Positions 1-8,048 of a DNA stretch of 64,000 nucleotides are shown piece by piece. The notes beneath the pieces are model-generated. The model did no database searches, was not told the origin of the DNA, and saw nothing but the letters and a program-made list of their open reading frames with translations. Location: assembly GCF_003201815.1 (NCBI RefSeq), contig NZ_QJKB01000008.1, positions 186,001-250,000 on the forward strand. The letters run 5' to 3'. The position numbers and the translations under genes are program-made. How positions within the stretch are numbered: the first letter of the stretch is position 1; the number at the start of each line of letters is the position of its first letter. This stretch comes from Undibacterium pigrum (GTDB lineage Bacteria; Pseudomonadota; Gammaproteobacteria; Burkholderiales; Burkholderiaceae_D).

Positions 1-1
1 C

Positions 2-1033
2 CATCTGCATCTGAATATAGATTTATGGGATTGCGCACAAGACTTGCGCAAGAATGAGATTGCCGCCGCCTATTGGTCTGATACACCCATGGCGCAACTG
101 ATCGCCGACTGGAGAAACGGTTCACCCTTCATGGGCATGGACAAGGTGGCCGCCGTAGTGGAACGTCACAAGTATCGTTCTACCCGCGAACTTGATATTA
201 CCGTAGAACGCTTTGGCGAAAACCCGCAATTCATATTTGAAAATCTCAAGCAATGCCTGGCGCTGGGTGGCGGCAGTAATCCACATGATGGTGTCCATGA
301 ACAGGCAGAAAAGCATGCAGAAAAAATGCGGCAATTCGCAGCCAGCCTGCCTTTCCATAAACGTGCTGGCATGTTGAAGAAGATAGAAGAATTACGCTTT
401 TACCTGTGGTGGCGTGAAGAATTGCGTGACCTGTCGACAGCTTATTACTATTGGGTCAGACAACTGACGCTACGCGTTGGTAAGCACTTGCAAGGCGCAG
501 GCATACTCGAACAGGTCGAAGATATTTTCCATCTCAGCAAAGATGAAGTTGTTGCCGTACTGGATGGCAGCCTGGATGCGACCAGTGCCAGCCAGCGCTG
601 GCGCAAGAATCGCGACTATTACCAGTCCTTCCGCCATTTCACACCACCAGACGAGATAGGTGCGGGTTTCTTGCAAACGGCAGAATTGTCCGATGCCAGC
701 GCAGCAGCTACCAGTTTCAAGGGCATACCTTGCAGCCAGGGCGTAGTCGAAGGCCGGGTCAAGGTGATCGCCAATATCCAGGATGCAGAAAGGCTGGAAA
801 AGGGCGATATTCTCATCACCCGATTTACCGATCCGGGCTGGACTGCAAAATTTCCCTTGCTGGCAGCAGTGGCGACTGAGACAGGCGGTTTGCTGTCGCA
901 CGCCGCGGTGATTTCACGCGAATATGGCATCCCCGCTGTGCTGGCCGTCAAAAACCTGACAGGCTTGCTGGTGGATGGGCAACTGGTGCGCATAGATGGC
1001 GGACGTGGTCTGGTCGAGGTCATCCATGAATGA
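2..1033 (+). CDS. PEP-synthase/rifampin-phosphotransferase-like dikinase, C-terminal part (5' truncated by window edge)
   Basis: The frame is open to the first base of the window, so only the C-terminal ~343 residues are present and the true start lies outside. The last ~110 residues form the PEP-utilising swivelling phosphohistidine domain: GIPCSQGVVEGRVKV, then a GGLLSHAAVISRE segment whose histidine (codon 899-901) is the expected phospho-carrier. The L-S-H context resembles rifampin phosphotransferase more than the T-C-H of true PEP synthase. The preceding helical region (EELR...VEDIFHLSKDEV) matches the same region of the full-length homologue at 3139-5859, so the two are paralogues. Expected chemistry is ATP-dependent transfer of phosphate to an alcohol or pyruvate through phosphohistidine; the substrate is unknown. 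It overlaps the next gene by 8 bp, so it belongs to the same operon. Confidence 0.85.
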   Translation, partial: HLHLNIDLWDCAQDLRKNEIAAAYWSDTPMAQLIADWRNGSPFMGMDKVAAVVERHKYRSTRELDITVERFGENPQFIFENLKQCLALGGGSNPHDGVHEQAEKHAEKMRQFAASLPFHKRAGMLKKIEELRFYLWWREELRDLSTAYYYWVRQLTLRVGKHLQGAGILEQVEDIFHLSKDEVVAVLDGSLDATSASQRWRKNRDYYQSFRHFTPPDEIGAGFLQTAELSDASAAATSFKGIPCSQGVVEGRVKVIANIQDAERLEKGDILITRFTDPGWTAKFPLLAAVATETGGLLSHAAVISREYGIPAVLAVKNLTGLLVDGQLVRIDGGRGLVEVIHE

Positions 1034-1589
1034 GGCAGCATTGTGGACGCAGGTGATTGCACCTGTGCTGCTGGGTGGTGTCAGCAATATGGTGTTTGTC
1101 AAATCAAAGTGGCTTGATAGCTGGAAACATCCCATGGATGCAGGTCGCCTTGCCAGCGATGGCCGCCGCCTGTTTGGTGCCAACAAAACCTGGAAGGGTT
1201 TTTGGGGCATGGTGATAGGCACTGCCTGCTGGTCCGCAATGATTTTCTTGCTCCTCAATCTGGCAGCGACTATCAGCCTTGACTGCCTGTTCAAGGCCGC
1301 ACTGACAGGTGCCCTGCTGGGCCTGGCCTATGTGCTGGCAGAACTGCCTAACAGTTATATCAAGCGTCGCCTCGACATCGCACCCGGTCAGAATAGCCAT
1401 GGCTGGAAGGGCAGGCTATTCATCGTCATTGACCAGATTGATTCTGTCCTTGGCTGTTTATTGCTGGCGATGTTGCTGATGCCCGTGCAATGGATAGATG
1501 CCGTCAAGATCGTCATTATCTGCGGTGGTTTGCATCTGATGGTGAACTGGTTGCTGTTCCAGTTGAAATTGAAAAATCAAAAATTCTGA
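1026..1589 (+). CDS. CarS/DUF46-type CDP-lipid synthase (CDP-archaeol or CDP-diglyceride synthase-like)
   Basis: 187-residue multi-spanning membrane protein. Two family motifs are visible: FGANKTWKGFWG at residues 50-61, and SYIKRRLDIAPG followed by IDQIDSVLG. This KRR...DQ.D pattern matches CarS (CDP-archaeol synthase, PF01864) better than bacterial CdsA. The expected reaction is CTP plus a phosphorylated lipid giving a CDP-lipid and pyrophosphate. The ATG at 1026 lies inside the end of the upstream dikinase gene (8-bp overlap), which favours it over the in-frame upstream start at 996. The pssA-like gene starts 7 bp downstream. Whether the lipid is diacylglycerol phosphate or an ether or prenyl lipid cannot be read from sequence; CarS-like proteins also occur in bacteria without archaeal lipids. 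Confidence 0.8.
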   Translation: MNEAALWTQVIAPVLLGGVSNMVFVKSKWLDSWKHPMDAGRLASDGRRLFGANKTWKGFWGMVIGTACWSAMIFLLLNLAATISLDCLFKAALTGALLGLAYVLAELPNSYIKRRLDIAPGQNSHGWKGRLFIVIDQIDSVLGCLLLAMLLMPVQWIDAVKIVIICGGLHLMVNWLLFQLKLKNQKF

Positions 1590-1596
1590 TTGCGCC

Positions 1597-2187
1597 ATGC
1601 TGATACTCGCTTATCTTAATCTTCCCAATCTCATTACGCTGACTGGCATGCTGTGTGGCTTGTCGAGCATGATACTGTCATTGCATGCTTATCCCGGGTT
1701 TGCGCTGCTGGCCCTGGTGTGTGCAGGCATTTGCGATTTGCTGGATGGCCATGTGGCGCGCAGCATGTCTGCTCATGGCAAGCGCAGCGATGCACAAAGT
1801 CAGTTTGGCCAGACGCTTGATAGCCTGGTCGACGTTATCAATTTTGGCATGGCACCCATGGTGTTCATCTATGCCTTGCAACCTTCACCATCTGTCAGTT
1901 TTTATTTGTGTGCCGGATTTTATGTAGCCTGCGCCGTATTGCGCCTGGCTTATTTTACTGTGCATGGCTTGCTGGAAGATAGCCGGGGCAAGTATTACAG
2001 CGGCTTGCCCGTGACATATGCTGCCTTGCTGCTGCCTGTGACCATGCTGCCGGGTTTGCTGTCATGGCCTTTGTCGTGGCTATTGTGGTTGTTGCATGTA
2101 TGGCCATTGCTGATTGGCAGCCTGTTTATTTCACGCCTGCGTTTTCGCAAACCGGGTAGTGCCAGAACTGTGAGTGCCGGTGCATGA
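1597..2187 (+). CDS. pssA: CDP-alcohol phosphatidyltransferase, phosphatidylserine synthase-like
   Basis: 196-residue membrane enzyme of the CDP-alcohol phosphatidyltransferase family. The catalytic signature is present: D47, D50-G51, A54-R55, G71, D75 and D79, with FGQTLDSLVDVINFG typical of serine-specific members (PssA or archaetidylserine synthase). The spacing between AR and G is 15 residues rather than the usual 8, a 7-residue insertion rich in polar residues (SAHGKRSDAQSQ). Predicted reaction: CDP-lipid plus L-serine gives a phosphatidylserine-like lipid and CMP. It lies between the CDP-lipid synthase and the decarboxylase gene (4-bp ATGA overlap), the expected pathway order. It is probably not the only PS synthase of the cell, because the neighbouring dikinases make this an unusual context. 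Confidence 0.85.
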   Translation: MLILAYLNLPNLITLTGMLCGLSSMILSLHAYPGFALLALVCAGICDLLDGHVARSMSAHGKRSDAQSQFGQTLDSLVDVINFGMAPMVFIYALQPSPSVSFYLCAGFYVACAVLRLAYFTVHGLLEDSRGKYYSGLPVTYAALLLPVTMLPGLLSWPLSWLLWLLHVWPLLIGSLFISRLRFRKPGSARTVSAGA

Positions 2188-3149
2188 GTGCTGTTTCTGA
2201 AATCACGCTATATGACAGGAAGCAGGCACGTCTGGTCAGCGAGCAAGTGTTTGAAAAAAGCTTCATGCAGTTTTTTTACGGCCACCCTCTTGGCCTGGCA
2301 CTGGCGGATATCTTCATCAAGAGAACCTGGTTTTCAAGACTGTATGGCTGGCTGAAGTCGCGCAAGTCTTCTGCCAGGCAAATCCAGGCATTTGTTGTGC
2401 TGCACGACATTGATATTGCCGAGGTTGAGCTGCCCTTGCATGCCTATCCCTGTTTCAGTGCTTTCTTCACGCGCAAACTGAAAGCTGGTTCGCGTCCTGT
2501 ACCTGCTGACCAGCGCATCCTGTTTTCTCCTGCTGATGCACGATTGTCAGTGTGGAAGATACAGGCTGACCAGGTCTTGCCAGTCAAGGGGCGGCATTTC
2601 AGCCTGGCGCAATTGCTGCGAGATGAAAAACTGGCAGATAAATATCGTGATGGTGATTGCCTGGTATTCAGGCTGGCACCGGCCGATTATCACCGCTACA
2701 TCCATATCGACCACGGCATGCAGGGGCCAGTCAGGCGTATCAATGGCTACCTGCATTCAGTCAGCCCCCTGGCCCTGCAAAACATGCTGGCAGTGTTCAC
2801 AGAAAACCAGCGTGAATATTGCAGCATACAAACCCGCAACTTTGGTGAGGTCATACAAATTGATGTGGGCGCCCTGGTGGTTGGCCGCATCACCCAGCAC
2901 AAGGTCGATGGTGGCCTGGTTGAACGCGGTGAAGAAAAAGGCTATTTCGATTTTGGTGGTTCTACCATCATTTTACTTTTCAAGGCTGGGGTCATCAGCA
3001 TTGATGCCGATATCCGGCAGCACAGCGCACTAGGCATAGAGACCTTGGTCAGGCAGGGGGAGGGTATTGCTTATTCATTGCTGAACCCATCATTACTGAC
3101 CCCATCATTGCTGACTCCATCCAGCATCCAGGAAACACATGCAAACTGA
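2184..3149 (+). CDS. psd: Phosphatidylserine decarboxylase (proenzyme)
   Basis: 321-residue pyruvoyl-dependent decarboxylase. LAPADYHRYIHIDHG carries the conserved catalytic histidines and FDFGGSTIILLF carries the self-cleavage site; the motif is GGST rather than the common LGST, with the serine expected to become the pyruvoyl group. Predicted reaction: phosphatidylserine-type lipid to ethanolamine-type lipid plus CO2. The start ATG overlaps the pssA-like stop (ATGA) and the 3' end overlaps the next dikinase by 11 bp, so translation is probably coupled. The C-terminus ends in an odd proline-rich tail (LLNPSLLTPSLLTPSS) encoded by three 15-bp repeats. Confidence 0.92.
   Translation: MSAVSEITLYDRKQARLVSEQVFEKSFMQFFYGHPLGLALADIFIKRTWFSRLYGWLKSRKSSARQIQAFVVLHDIDIAEVELPLHAYPCFSAFFTRKLKAGSRPVPADQRILFSPADARLSVWKIQADQVLPVKGRHFSLAQLLRDEKLADKYRDGDCLVFRLAPADYHRYIHIDHGMQGPVRRINGYLHSVSPLALQNMLAVFTENQREYCSIQTRNFGEVIQIDVGALVVGRITQHKVDGGLVERGEEKGYFDFGGSTIILLFKAGVISIDADIRQHSALGIETLVRQGEGIAYSLLNPSLLTPSLLTPSSIQETHAN
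3081..3125 (+). repeat. Three 15-bp tandem repeats in the psd 3' end
   Basis: Units begin at 3081, 3096 and 3111 (CTGAACCCATCATTA, CTGACCCCATCATTG, CTGACTCCATCCAGC). They are in frame and encode the repeated L-x-P-S-L tail of the decarboxylase. The third unit is degenerate. This is likely slippage-prone sequence added behind the folded enzyme. Confidence 0.75.
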
Positions 3150-5859
3150 AATTATTTCTTCGTCTTCAACACAGGCGAATCCCAGTGTTGCCCAACTGGG
3201 CGGCAAGGGCAAGAATTTGCTGACAATGAAACTCGCGGGTTTCCAGGTCCCTTACTTCATCGTCTTGCCGGTCGCCTTCTTTGAAGAATTGATGGGTGCA
3301 GACTTGCCCATACTCGACGGGCTTTGCCTAGCTGCAGCCAATAGCGCTGGGCCTGAGCGTGATGCTGCCATGGCCGCAGCGCGTCAACTAATACTGGAAA
3401 AGAAACTCGACGCCAACACTGAGCAAGAAATCTTGCGTCTGCTGGCGGGGCAGGGTGAGCATTTTGCTGTCCGTTCTTCCGCCGTAGATGAAGATGCCAG
3501 CACGCATTCTTTTGCTGGTCAACTGGACAGTTTCCTGTTCGTCCCTGCGGATGCATCCATCTTCGGCAAGATACTGGCATGTTATGCCTCAGCCTATAAC
3601 GACCGCAGTTTTGCCTACCGGTCTGAGCATGCATTGACGCGCGATTGCATACGGCCTGCCGTTGTCGTGCAGAGCATGGTGTTTGCCGATGTATCTGGCC
3701 TGGTGTTTACCGGCAATCCCATGAATTGCAATCCCGATGAAATGGTCATCAGTGCCAGCTATGGCGCAGGCGAGGGCGTGGTTTCCGGCGAGATGGATTG
3801 TGATACCTGGTATATAGATGAGTCAGGCGCTGTCGCCAGAAAAGTCATCGTCGAAAAAGCGGCAGGCCTGTTTTTCGATGAGGAGCAACGCCATGGCCTG
3901 AAGCGTAAAAATGTCGATGCAGCGATCGCGCACAAGGACTGCCTGACTGAGAAACAAGTGCGACAACTGGCTCAGGTAGCACATGATATAGAACTCGCTT
4001 ATGGTGGCATACCGCAAGACATAGAATGGGGATTTGTTAAAGACCAGTTGTACATACTGCAGGCCAGGCCAGTTTCCAATCTCTCGCATATCTGCAAGTT
4101 CTCGGCAAGGACCATACTGGACAATTCCAATATTGTAGAAAGTTTTTCCGGCGTGACTTCACCGCTGACTTTTTCTTTTGCCAGCAGGGTATATGAAAAA
4201 GTCTATGAACAATTTTATGGCTTGTTTGGTGTGCCTGCATCTGAGATACAGAGTTTGAAGCCAGTATTTCGCAATATGCTCGCTTACTATCAGGGCCATG
4301 TTTATTACAATTTGAATAGCTGGTATCGCAGCCTTTCATTGCTGCCATTTTTTGATACCAATAAAAAGAACTTCGACGCCTCCATCGGTGTGCAGGCAAG
4401 GTCGGGTACGGCCGGGCTTGCCCATACCATGCAGCGCGGGCGTCTGGCATCTGGCTGGCGTGCCCTGACTGCGGGTGTGCGCATGACTTATTTCTATCTG
4501 CGCCGCCACAGCATATGCCGCTGCTTTGCCAGTGATTTTGATGTATTCATGCAGCCATACATGCAACTGGATATGTCAGGTTTGAACAATGTCGAATTGC
4601 TGGCCACCTATGACAGGGTGGAACAGCGTCTCCTGAACGACTGGCGTGCGCCTATCATCAATGATTTTTTTGCCGAGACTTTCCATGGTTTGTTGCGTCT
4701 GTTCCTGAAGCGCTATATCTGCCAGGATGAACAGCAAGTTTCGCTATTGCATAATGACTTGCTGTGCGGGCAGGGTGGCATGGCCAGCGTGGCTCCTACC
4801 AATATGTTGATGGACATCGCTGCCTGGATCAGGCAGGTGCCTGATCTGACTTTTGCCATGCGCAACTATGGCGTGCGTGAATTGCAGCAAATGATAGAGG
4901 CAGCTCATGGGCCAGAATGGCAAGCCTTGAAGCAGCGCATGGATGCCTATCGACATGAATTTGGATTTCGCTGCATCAATGAGTTGAAGCTGGAAGAAAT
5001 CAGTATCAAGGATGACCCTGCCTTTATCATACAGGCGCTTAAAAACTACCTCATGCCCGATGATGCCATTAGCCAGGATGCTGATGGCGAACACACCCAG
5101 GTTGCAAAAACTGCCGAGCAAAGCGTATTGCAAGCCTGTGGCAACAATATCCTGTTGCGCCTGCTGGCTTGGTGGCTGATACGCAATGCCCGCGCTTGTG
5201 TGAAAGAAAGGGAAGAACTGCGCTTCTACCGGACCAAGGTGTTTGGTTTTGTGCGTTATCTGACCAGGGCGATGGGGGCCAACTTCGTCAAGAATGGGCA
5301 GTTGCAAAAAGTGGAAGATATCTATCTGCTGAGCATAGATGAAGTATTTGGCCTGATAGAACAACGCGCCGTCAGCCAGGATGTGGCAAACGGGATTATC
5401 CCCTTGCGCCAGCGTGAACAAGCCGCATTTCATACGCTTGATGAAGTACCGCCACGTTTGCATTTCTATGGTGAACTGCGACCAGAACGCATGGTCGTGG
5501 TCAGTGCCGATGACACAGCCGCGGCAGGCATGATTGATGATGTTGCGGGCCTCTACAAAGGCACGCCTTGCAGCTCTGGCCTGGTGCAGGGCAGGGTCAA
5601 GGTGGTACACGATACCCGTGATGTGCAGTTGAATGGCGAGATACTGGTGACGCGCCGCACTGATCCGGGCTGGGTGCCATTCTTCCCCTGCATATCGGGT
5701 TTGATCGTCGAGCGCGGCAGTGTGCTTTCACATTCTGCCGTGGTGGCGCGGGAGATGGGCATCCCCGCCGTAGTGGGTTTGCGTGGCATCAGTGCCTTGC
5801 TGAAAGATGGCGACGAAGTGCAACTGGATGGGGCTGCTGGCCTGGTGTGTCGCAGATGA
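3139..5859 (+). CDS. PEP-synthase/rifampin-phosphotransferase-like dikinase, full length
   Basis: 906 residues with the layout of the PEP-synthase superfamily: N-terminal ATP-binding domain (GGKGKNLLTMKLAG near residue 22, FAVRSSAVDEDASTHSFAGQ near 112, QDIEWGFV...LQARPVSN near 295-313), a long middle domain, and a C-terminal swivelling domain (GTPCSSGLVQGRVKVV) with the predicted phosphohistidine H865 in RGSVLSHSAVVARE. The L-S-H context and middle domain resemble rifampin phosphotransferase, which moves the beta phosphate of ATP to an alcohol, more than PEP synthase. It is a paralogue of the truncated gene at the left edge. Overlaps of 11 bp with psd and 4 bp with the UbiA-like gene place it in the lipid operon, which suggests a lipid alcohol or head-group substrate; this is inference. 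Confidence 0.85.
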   Translation: MQTEIISSSSTQANPSVAQLGGKGKNLLTMKLAGFQVPYFIVLPVAFFEELMGADLPILDGLCLAAANSAGPERDAAMAAARQLILEKKLDANTEQEILRLLAGQGEHFAVRSSAVDEDASTHSFAGQLDSFLFVPADASIFGKILACYASAYNDRSFAYRSEHALTRDCIRPAVVVQSMVFADVSGLVFTGNPMNCNPDEMVISASYGAGEGVVSGEMDCDTWYIDESGAVARKVIVEKAAGLFFDEEQRHGLKRKNVDAAIAHKDCLTEKQVRQLAQVAHDIELAYGGIPQDIEWGFVKDQLYILQARPVSNLSHICKFSARTILDNSNIVESFSGVTSPLTFSFASRVYEKVYEQFYGLFGVPASEIQSLKPVFRNMLAYYQGHVYYNLNSWYRSLSLLPFFDTNKKNFDASIGVQARSGTAGLAHTMQRGRLASGWRALTAGVRMTYFYLRRHSICRCFASDFDVFMQPYMQLDMSGLNNVELLATYDRVEQRLLNDWRAPIINDFFAETFHGLLRLFLKRYICQDEQQVSLLHNDLLCGQGGMASVAPTNMLMDIAAWIRQVPDLTFAMRNYGVRELQQMIEAAHGPEWQALKQRMDAYRHEFGFRCINELKLEEISIKDDPAFIIQALKNYLMPDDAISQDADGEHTQVAKTAEQSVLQACGNNILLRLLAWWLIRNARACVKEREELRFYRTKVFGFVRYLTRAMGANFVKNGQLQKVEDIYLLSIDEVFGLIEQRAVSQDVANGIIPLRQREQAAFHTLDEVPPRLHFYGELRPERMVVVSADDTAAAGMIDDVAGLYKGTPCSSGLVQGRVKVVHDTRDVQLNGEILVTRRTDPGWVPFFPCISGLIVERGSVLSHSAVVAREMGIPAVVGLRGISALLKDGDEVQLDGAAGLVCRR

Positions 5860-6695
5860 AAACCGCAATGCGCTGCCTGACCTGGGGGCGGCAGGCATTT
5901 TCATGGCAGGACTGGCTGTTGTTTTCCAGTGTGTTTCTGGCGACGTGTGTACTGTCTGTGCACTCACTTGCCACCTGGGCTGTGATCCTGGCCTGGATAG
6001 TGTCCCTGAGCTTTTTCCTGCTGCTGAAGCTGCTGGATGAACTGCTGGATTTTTCCACGGATCAGAGAGCGGGGCGAGATTCATTCTTGCTGCGCGGCGA
6101 AGTCAGCCAGCAGGAATTGTGGCTAGTGGTCTTATTGGTCTTGCTGGCGCAATTATGTTACTTGCTGTCCTTTCAACGCAGCCAGGCGCTGCTCACCTGG
6201 TTTGCTCTGATGCTAAGTGCCTTCCTGCTGGCCCATCCTGGTCTGGCAGGCCGGCCGATTCTGTATTCGCTGTTGCATTACCTTTTGCTGCCCGGTTTTG
6301 CTGCCTGGCAATTCTCTCTGAGCACAGACTGGGCTGACTTTGATGTACCGCATGCCTTGTTCATGCTGGTGTTATATGCCGGTGCCCTGCAATATGAACT
6401 GAGTCGCAAGCTTGACCTGCATAGCGGTTATGCGGGTGTCCTGACGCTGTTCCAGACTTGTTTCGGAATAGGATTGATGAATTTGCTGGCTTGTATGAGT
6501 TGTGCTATTTTGATCACAGTTTCCGGCCGCAAGTTATTTTCTCTGGAAATGATAGTGTGTGTCTTTTTTGCCACTATTTATGCACTGGTCTGCTTGCTCA
6601 TCAAGCCTGCGCCATCAACAAAAATTCTGCTGAGAAATATCAGCGGATTCTCCCTTCTGTGTCTCAATCTGGTGATTTTTACATCCCTGGCTTAG
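5856..6695 (+). CDS. UbiA-superfamily integral membrane prenyltransferase-like protein
   Basis: 279 residues, about eight hydrophobic segments. After the second segment comes LLDELLDFSTDQRAGRD...RGEVSQQEL, which fits the D-E-x2-D-x3-D plus R-G-x-V pattern of a UbiA subfamily; later YELSRKLDLHSGYAGVLT fits the E-x-x-RK...G segment replacing the second Asp-rich motif in those proteins. UbiA enzymes condense a polyprenyl diphosphate with an acceptor in the membrane; archaeal DGGGP synthase is a member. The second Asp motif is degenerate, so activity or acceptor is uncertain. The chosen ATG at 5856 overlaps the dikinase stop (ATGA), better than the upstream GTG at 5847. It is the last gene of the first operon. 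Confidence 0.6.
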   Translation: MKTAMRCLTWGRQAFSWQDWLLFSSVFLATCVLSVHSLATWAVILAWIVSLSFFLLLKLLDELLDFSTDQRAGRDSFLLRGEVSQQELWLVVLLVLLAQLCYLLSFQRSQALLTWFALMLSAFLLAHPGLAGRPILYSLLHYLLLPGFAAWQFSLSTDWADFDVPHALFMLVLYAGALQYELSRKLDLHSGYAGVLTLFQTCFGIGLMNLLACMSCAILITVSGRKLFSLEMIVCVFFATIYALVCLLIKPAPSTKILLRNISGFSLLCLNLVIFTSLA

Positions 6696-6864
6696 GTTTT
6701 TCCGGCCTATCGTGATCAAGTTCTGTGCCAGAAACTTAGATGAAAAATTCTATCGAATTTGATGGACGTCAATGTTGGACTTTTATTAATGTGGTTAAAG
6801 CGATATCACAAAATGGCAATATAAAAATTAACTGATTAATAAGTAATGTTGGAGACAGGAAACG

Positions 6865-7761
6865 ATGAGCATCACACAAACCATGTACACCGACAGGATA
6901 GCCAAGTTGGTCCAGCTATCCCGTGAGCGACATGTATTCAGTTTTACCCGCTTTGACTGGGTAGACGATATCAGCGAAGCCGACTGGTGGGTAAGCCCTG
7001 AATTATTGACGATCTATGGCACACCCTATTACGAGCAGGCAACAGAAGCCCAGCGCAAATTGCTCAGCAAATGGGAATGCATCAATCTCTTCAGCCTCAA
7101 TGTAACCGGTGAGCAGGAGTTGATCTCAGGCGTGGCAGAACTCTTGCATACGCCCATGCTGAAAGAAGCAAATGATTACCTGCATCATTTCATCGATGAA
7201 GAAAACCAGCATATGTGGTACTTCGCCAAGTTTTGCGAAAACTATGCAGGCAAGATTTACGGCAATAAAAAATTACAGATCACGACGCTGAAACTTGATC
7301 CGCGGCTTGCTGTGCTGGTACGTTTCGCCCAGATTTTCATTTTTGAAGAAGTCGGCCATTACTACAACCTGAAGATCGCGCTGGATGACAGGGTCCACCC
7401 TTTCATACGTGAAATCAATGAAGCGCATCGCAATGATGAATCGCGCCACATCACCTTTGGCCGCATCTTGCTGGCCAGGCTCGCTGAAGGTATTACCGAA
7501 GATTATCCGCCAGAAGTATTGCAGACAATTTCGAATCACTTGCGCAAGTATGTGCAGGTCACGATCGAATCCTTATACAACCCGACCATGTATCGCGATG
7601 CCGGTTTTGCCAGTGGCATTGCCGTGCGCAGCGCATTGCTGAGCCATCCAGTGCGGCAAGAATTTCATACCCGTGAATTGCTCAAGAAAGTCCTGGCTTT
7701 GCTGGGAGACACCAATTTAATCCAGAAGGAGACAAGTTTTGAACCAGATTATCAATCTTGA
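6865..7761 (+). CDS. AurF-type diiron N-oxygenase
   Basis: 298-residue helical, ferritin-like diiron oxygenase of the AurF/CmlI family (p-aminobenzoate N-oxygenase family). Ligand candidates are visible: E85 (or E83), E113-x2-H116 in FIDEENQHMW, E161/E162 in FIFEEVGHYY, and H188-x3-E192-x2-H195 in EAHRNDESRH. The H-x3-E-x2-H pattern with the extra histidine is the AurF hallmark. Relatives oxidise primary amines to hydroxylamine, nitroso or nitro groups, including in the pvf, mgo and ham diazeniumdiolate loci. The ATG follows a good Shine-Dalgarno (GGAGA, 6850-6854). The carrier-protein gene begins inside its 3' end (23-bp overlap), suggesting a carrier-bound amino acid substrate or a partnership with the NRPS parts. 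Substrate unknown. Confidence 0.82.
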   Translation: MSITQTMYTDRIAKLVQLSRERHVFSFTRFDWVDDISEADWWVSPELLTIYGTPYYEQATEAQRKLLSKWECINLFSLNVTGEQELISGVAELLHTPMLKEANDYLHHFIDEENQHMWYFAKFCENYAGKIYGNKKLQITTLKLDPRLAVLVRFAQIFIFEEVGHYYNLKIALDDRVHPFIREINEAHRNDESRHITFGRILLARLAEGITEDYPPEVLQTISNHLRKYVQVTIESLYNPTMYRDAGFASGIAVRSALLSHPVRQEFHTRELLKKVLALLGDTNLIQKETSFEPDYQS

Positions 7762-7984
7762 CAAGATCAATGAAGTCAGACAGTGGCTGTTGTCGAAGAA
7801 AAAATATCTATCCGATATCCCGCTCGACCTTGATTTAATAGAAAACGATGTAGTCGATTCCCTCAGCTTTGTGGAATATGTACTCGTCATAGAAGAAATC
7901 AGTGGCAAGGAAGTTGTTGTTGACGACACCGTACTCGACAAAGTCAGGACGCTGGACAGGGTGCAACTGCATTACATGCAGTAA
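7739..7984 (+). CDS. Free-standing acyl/peptidyl carrier protein
   Basis: 81 residues with the carrier-protein fold pattern. The attachment motif is D40-S41-L42 in DVVDSLSFVEYVLVIEE; S41 is the expected phosphopantetheine site. The start is TTG at 7739, supported by AAGGAG about 9 nt upstream; no ATG fits. The gene overlaps the oxygenase by 23 bp and is followed by the reductase 64 bp later. In this context it probably carries the aminoacyl group loaded by the stand-alone adenylation domain at 10236-11873 and released by the reductase. No phosphopantetheinyl transferase is in the window. Confidence 0.85.
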   Translation: MNQIINLDKINEVRQWLLSKKKYLSDIPLDLDLIENDVVDSLSFVEYVLVIEEISGKEVVVDDTVLDKVRTLDRVQLHYMQ

Positions 7985-8048
7985 ATCACATTCAATCCGC
8001 TCCCTTAACGACACGCTTATCTGCAGAATAATTACAAGGACAAACAAG

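Noticed and set aside
4744-5610. 288-codon minus-strand frame inside the dikinase gene
   Set aside because: Shadow of the coding frame; the dikinase motifs on the plus strand are continuous through it.
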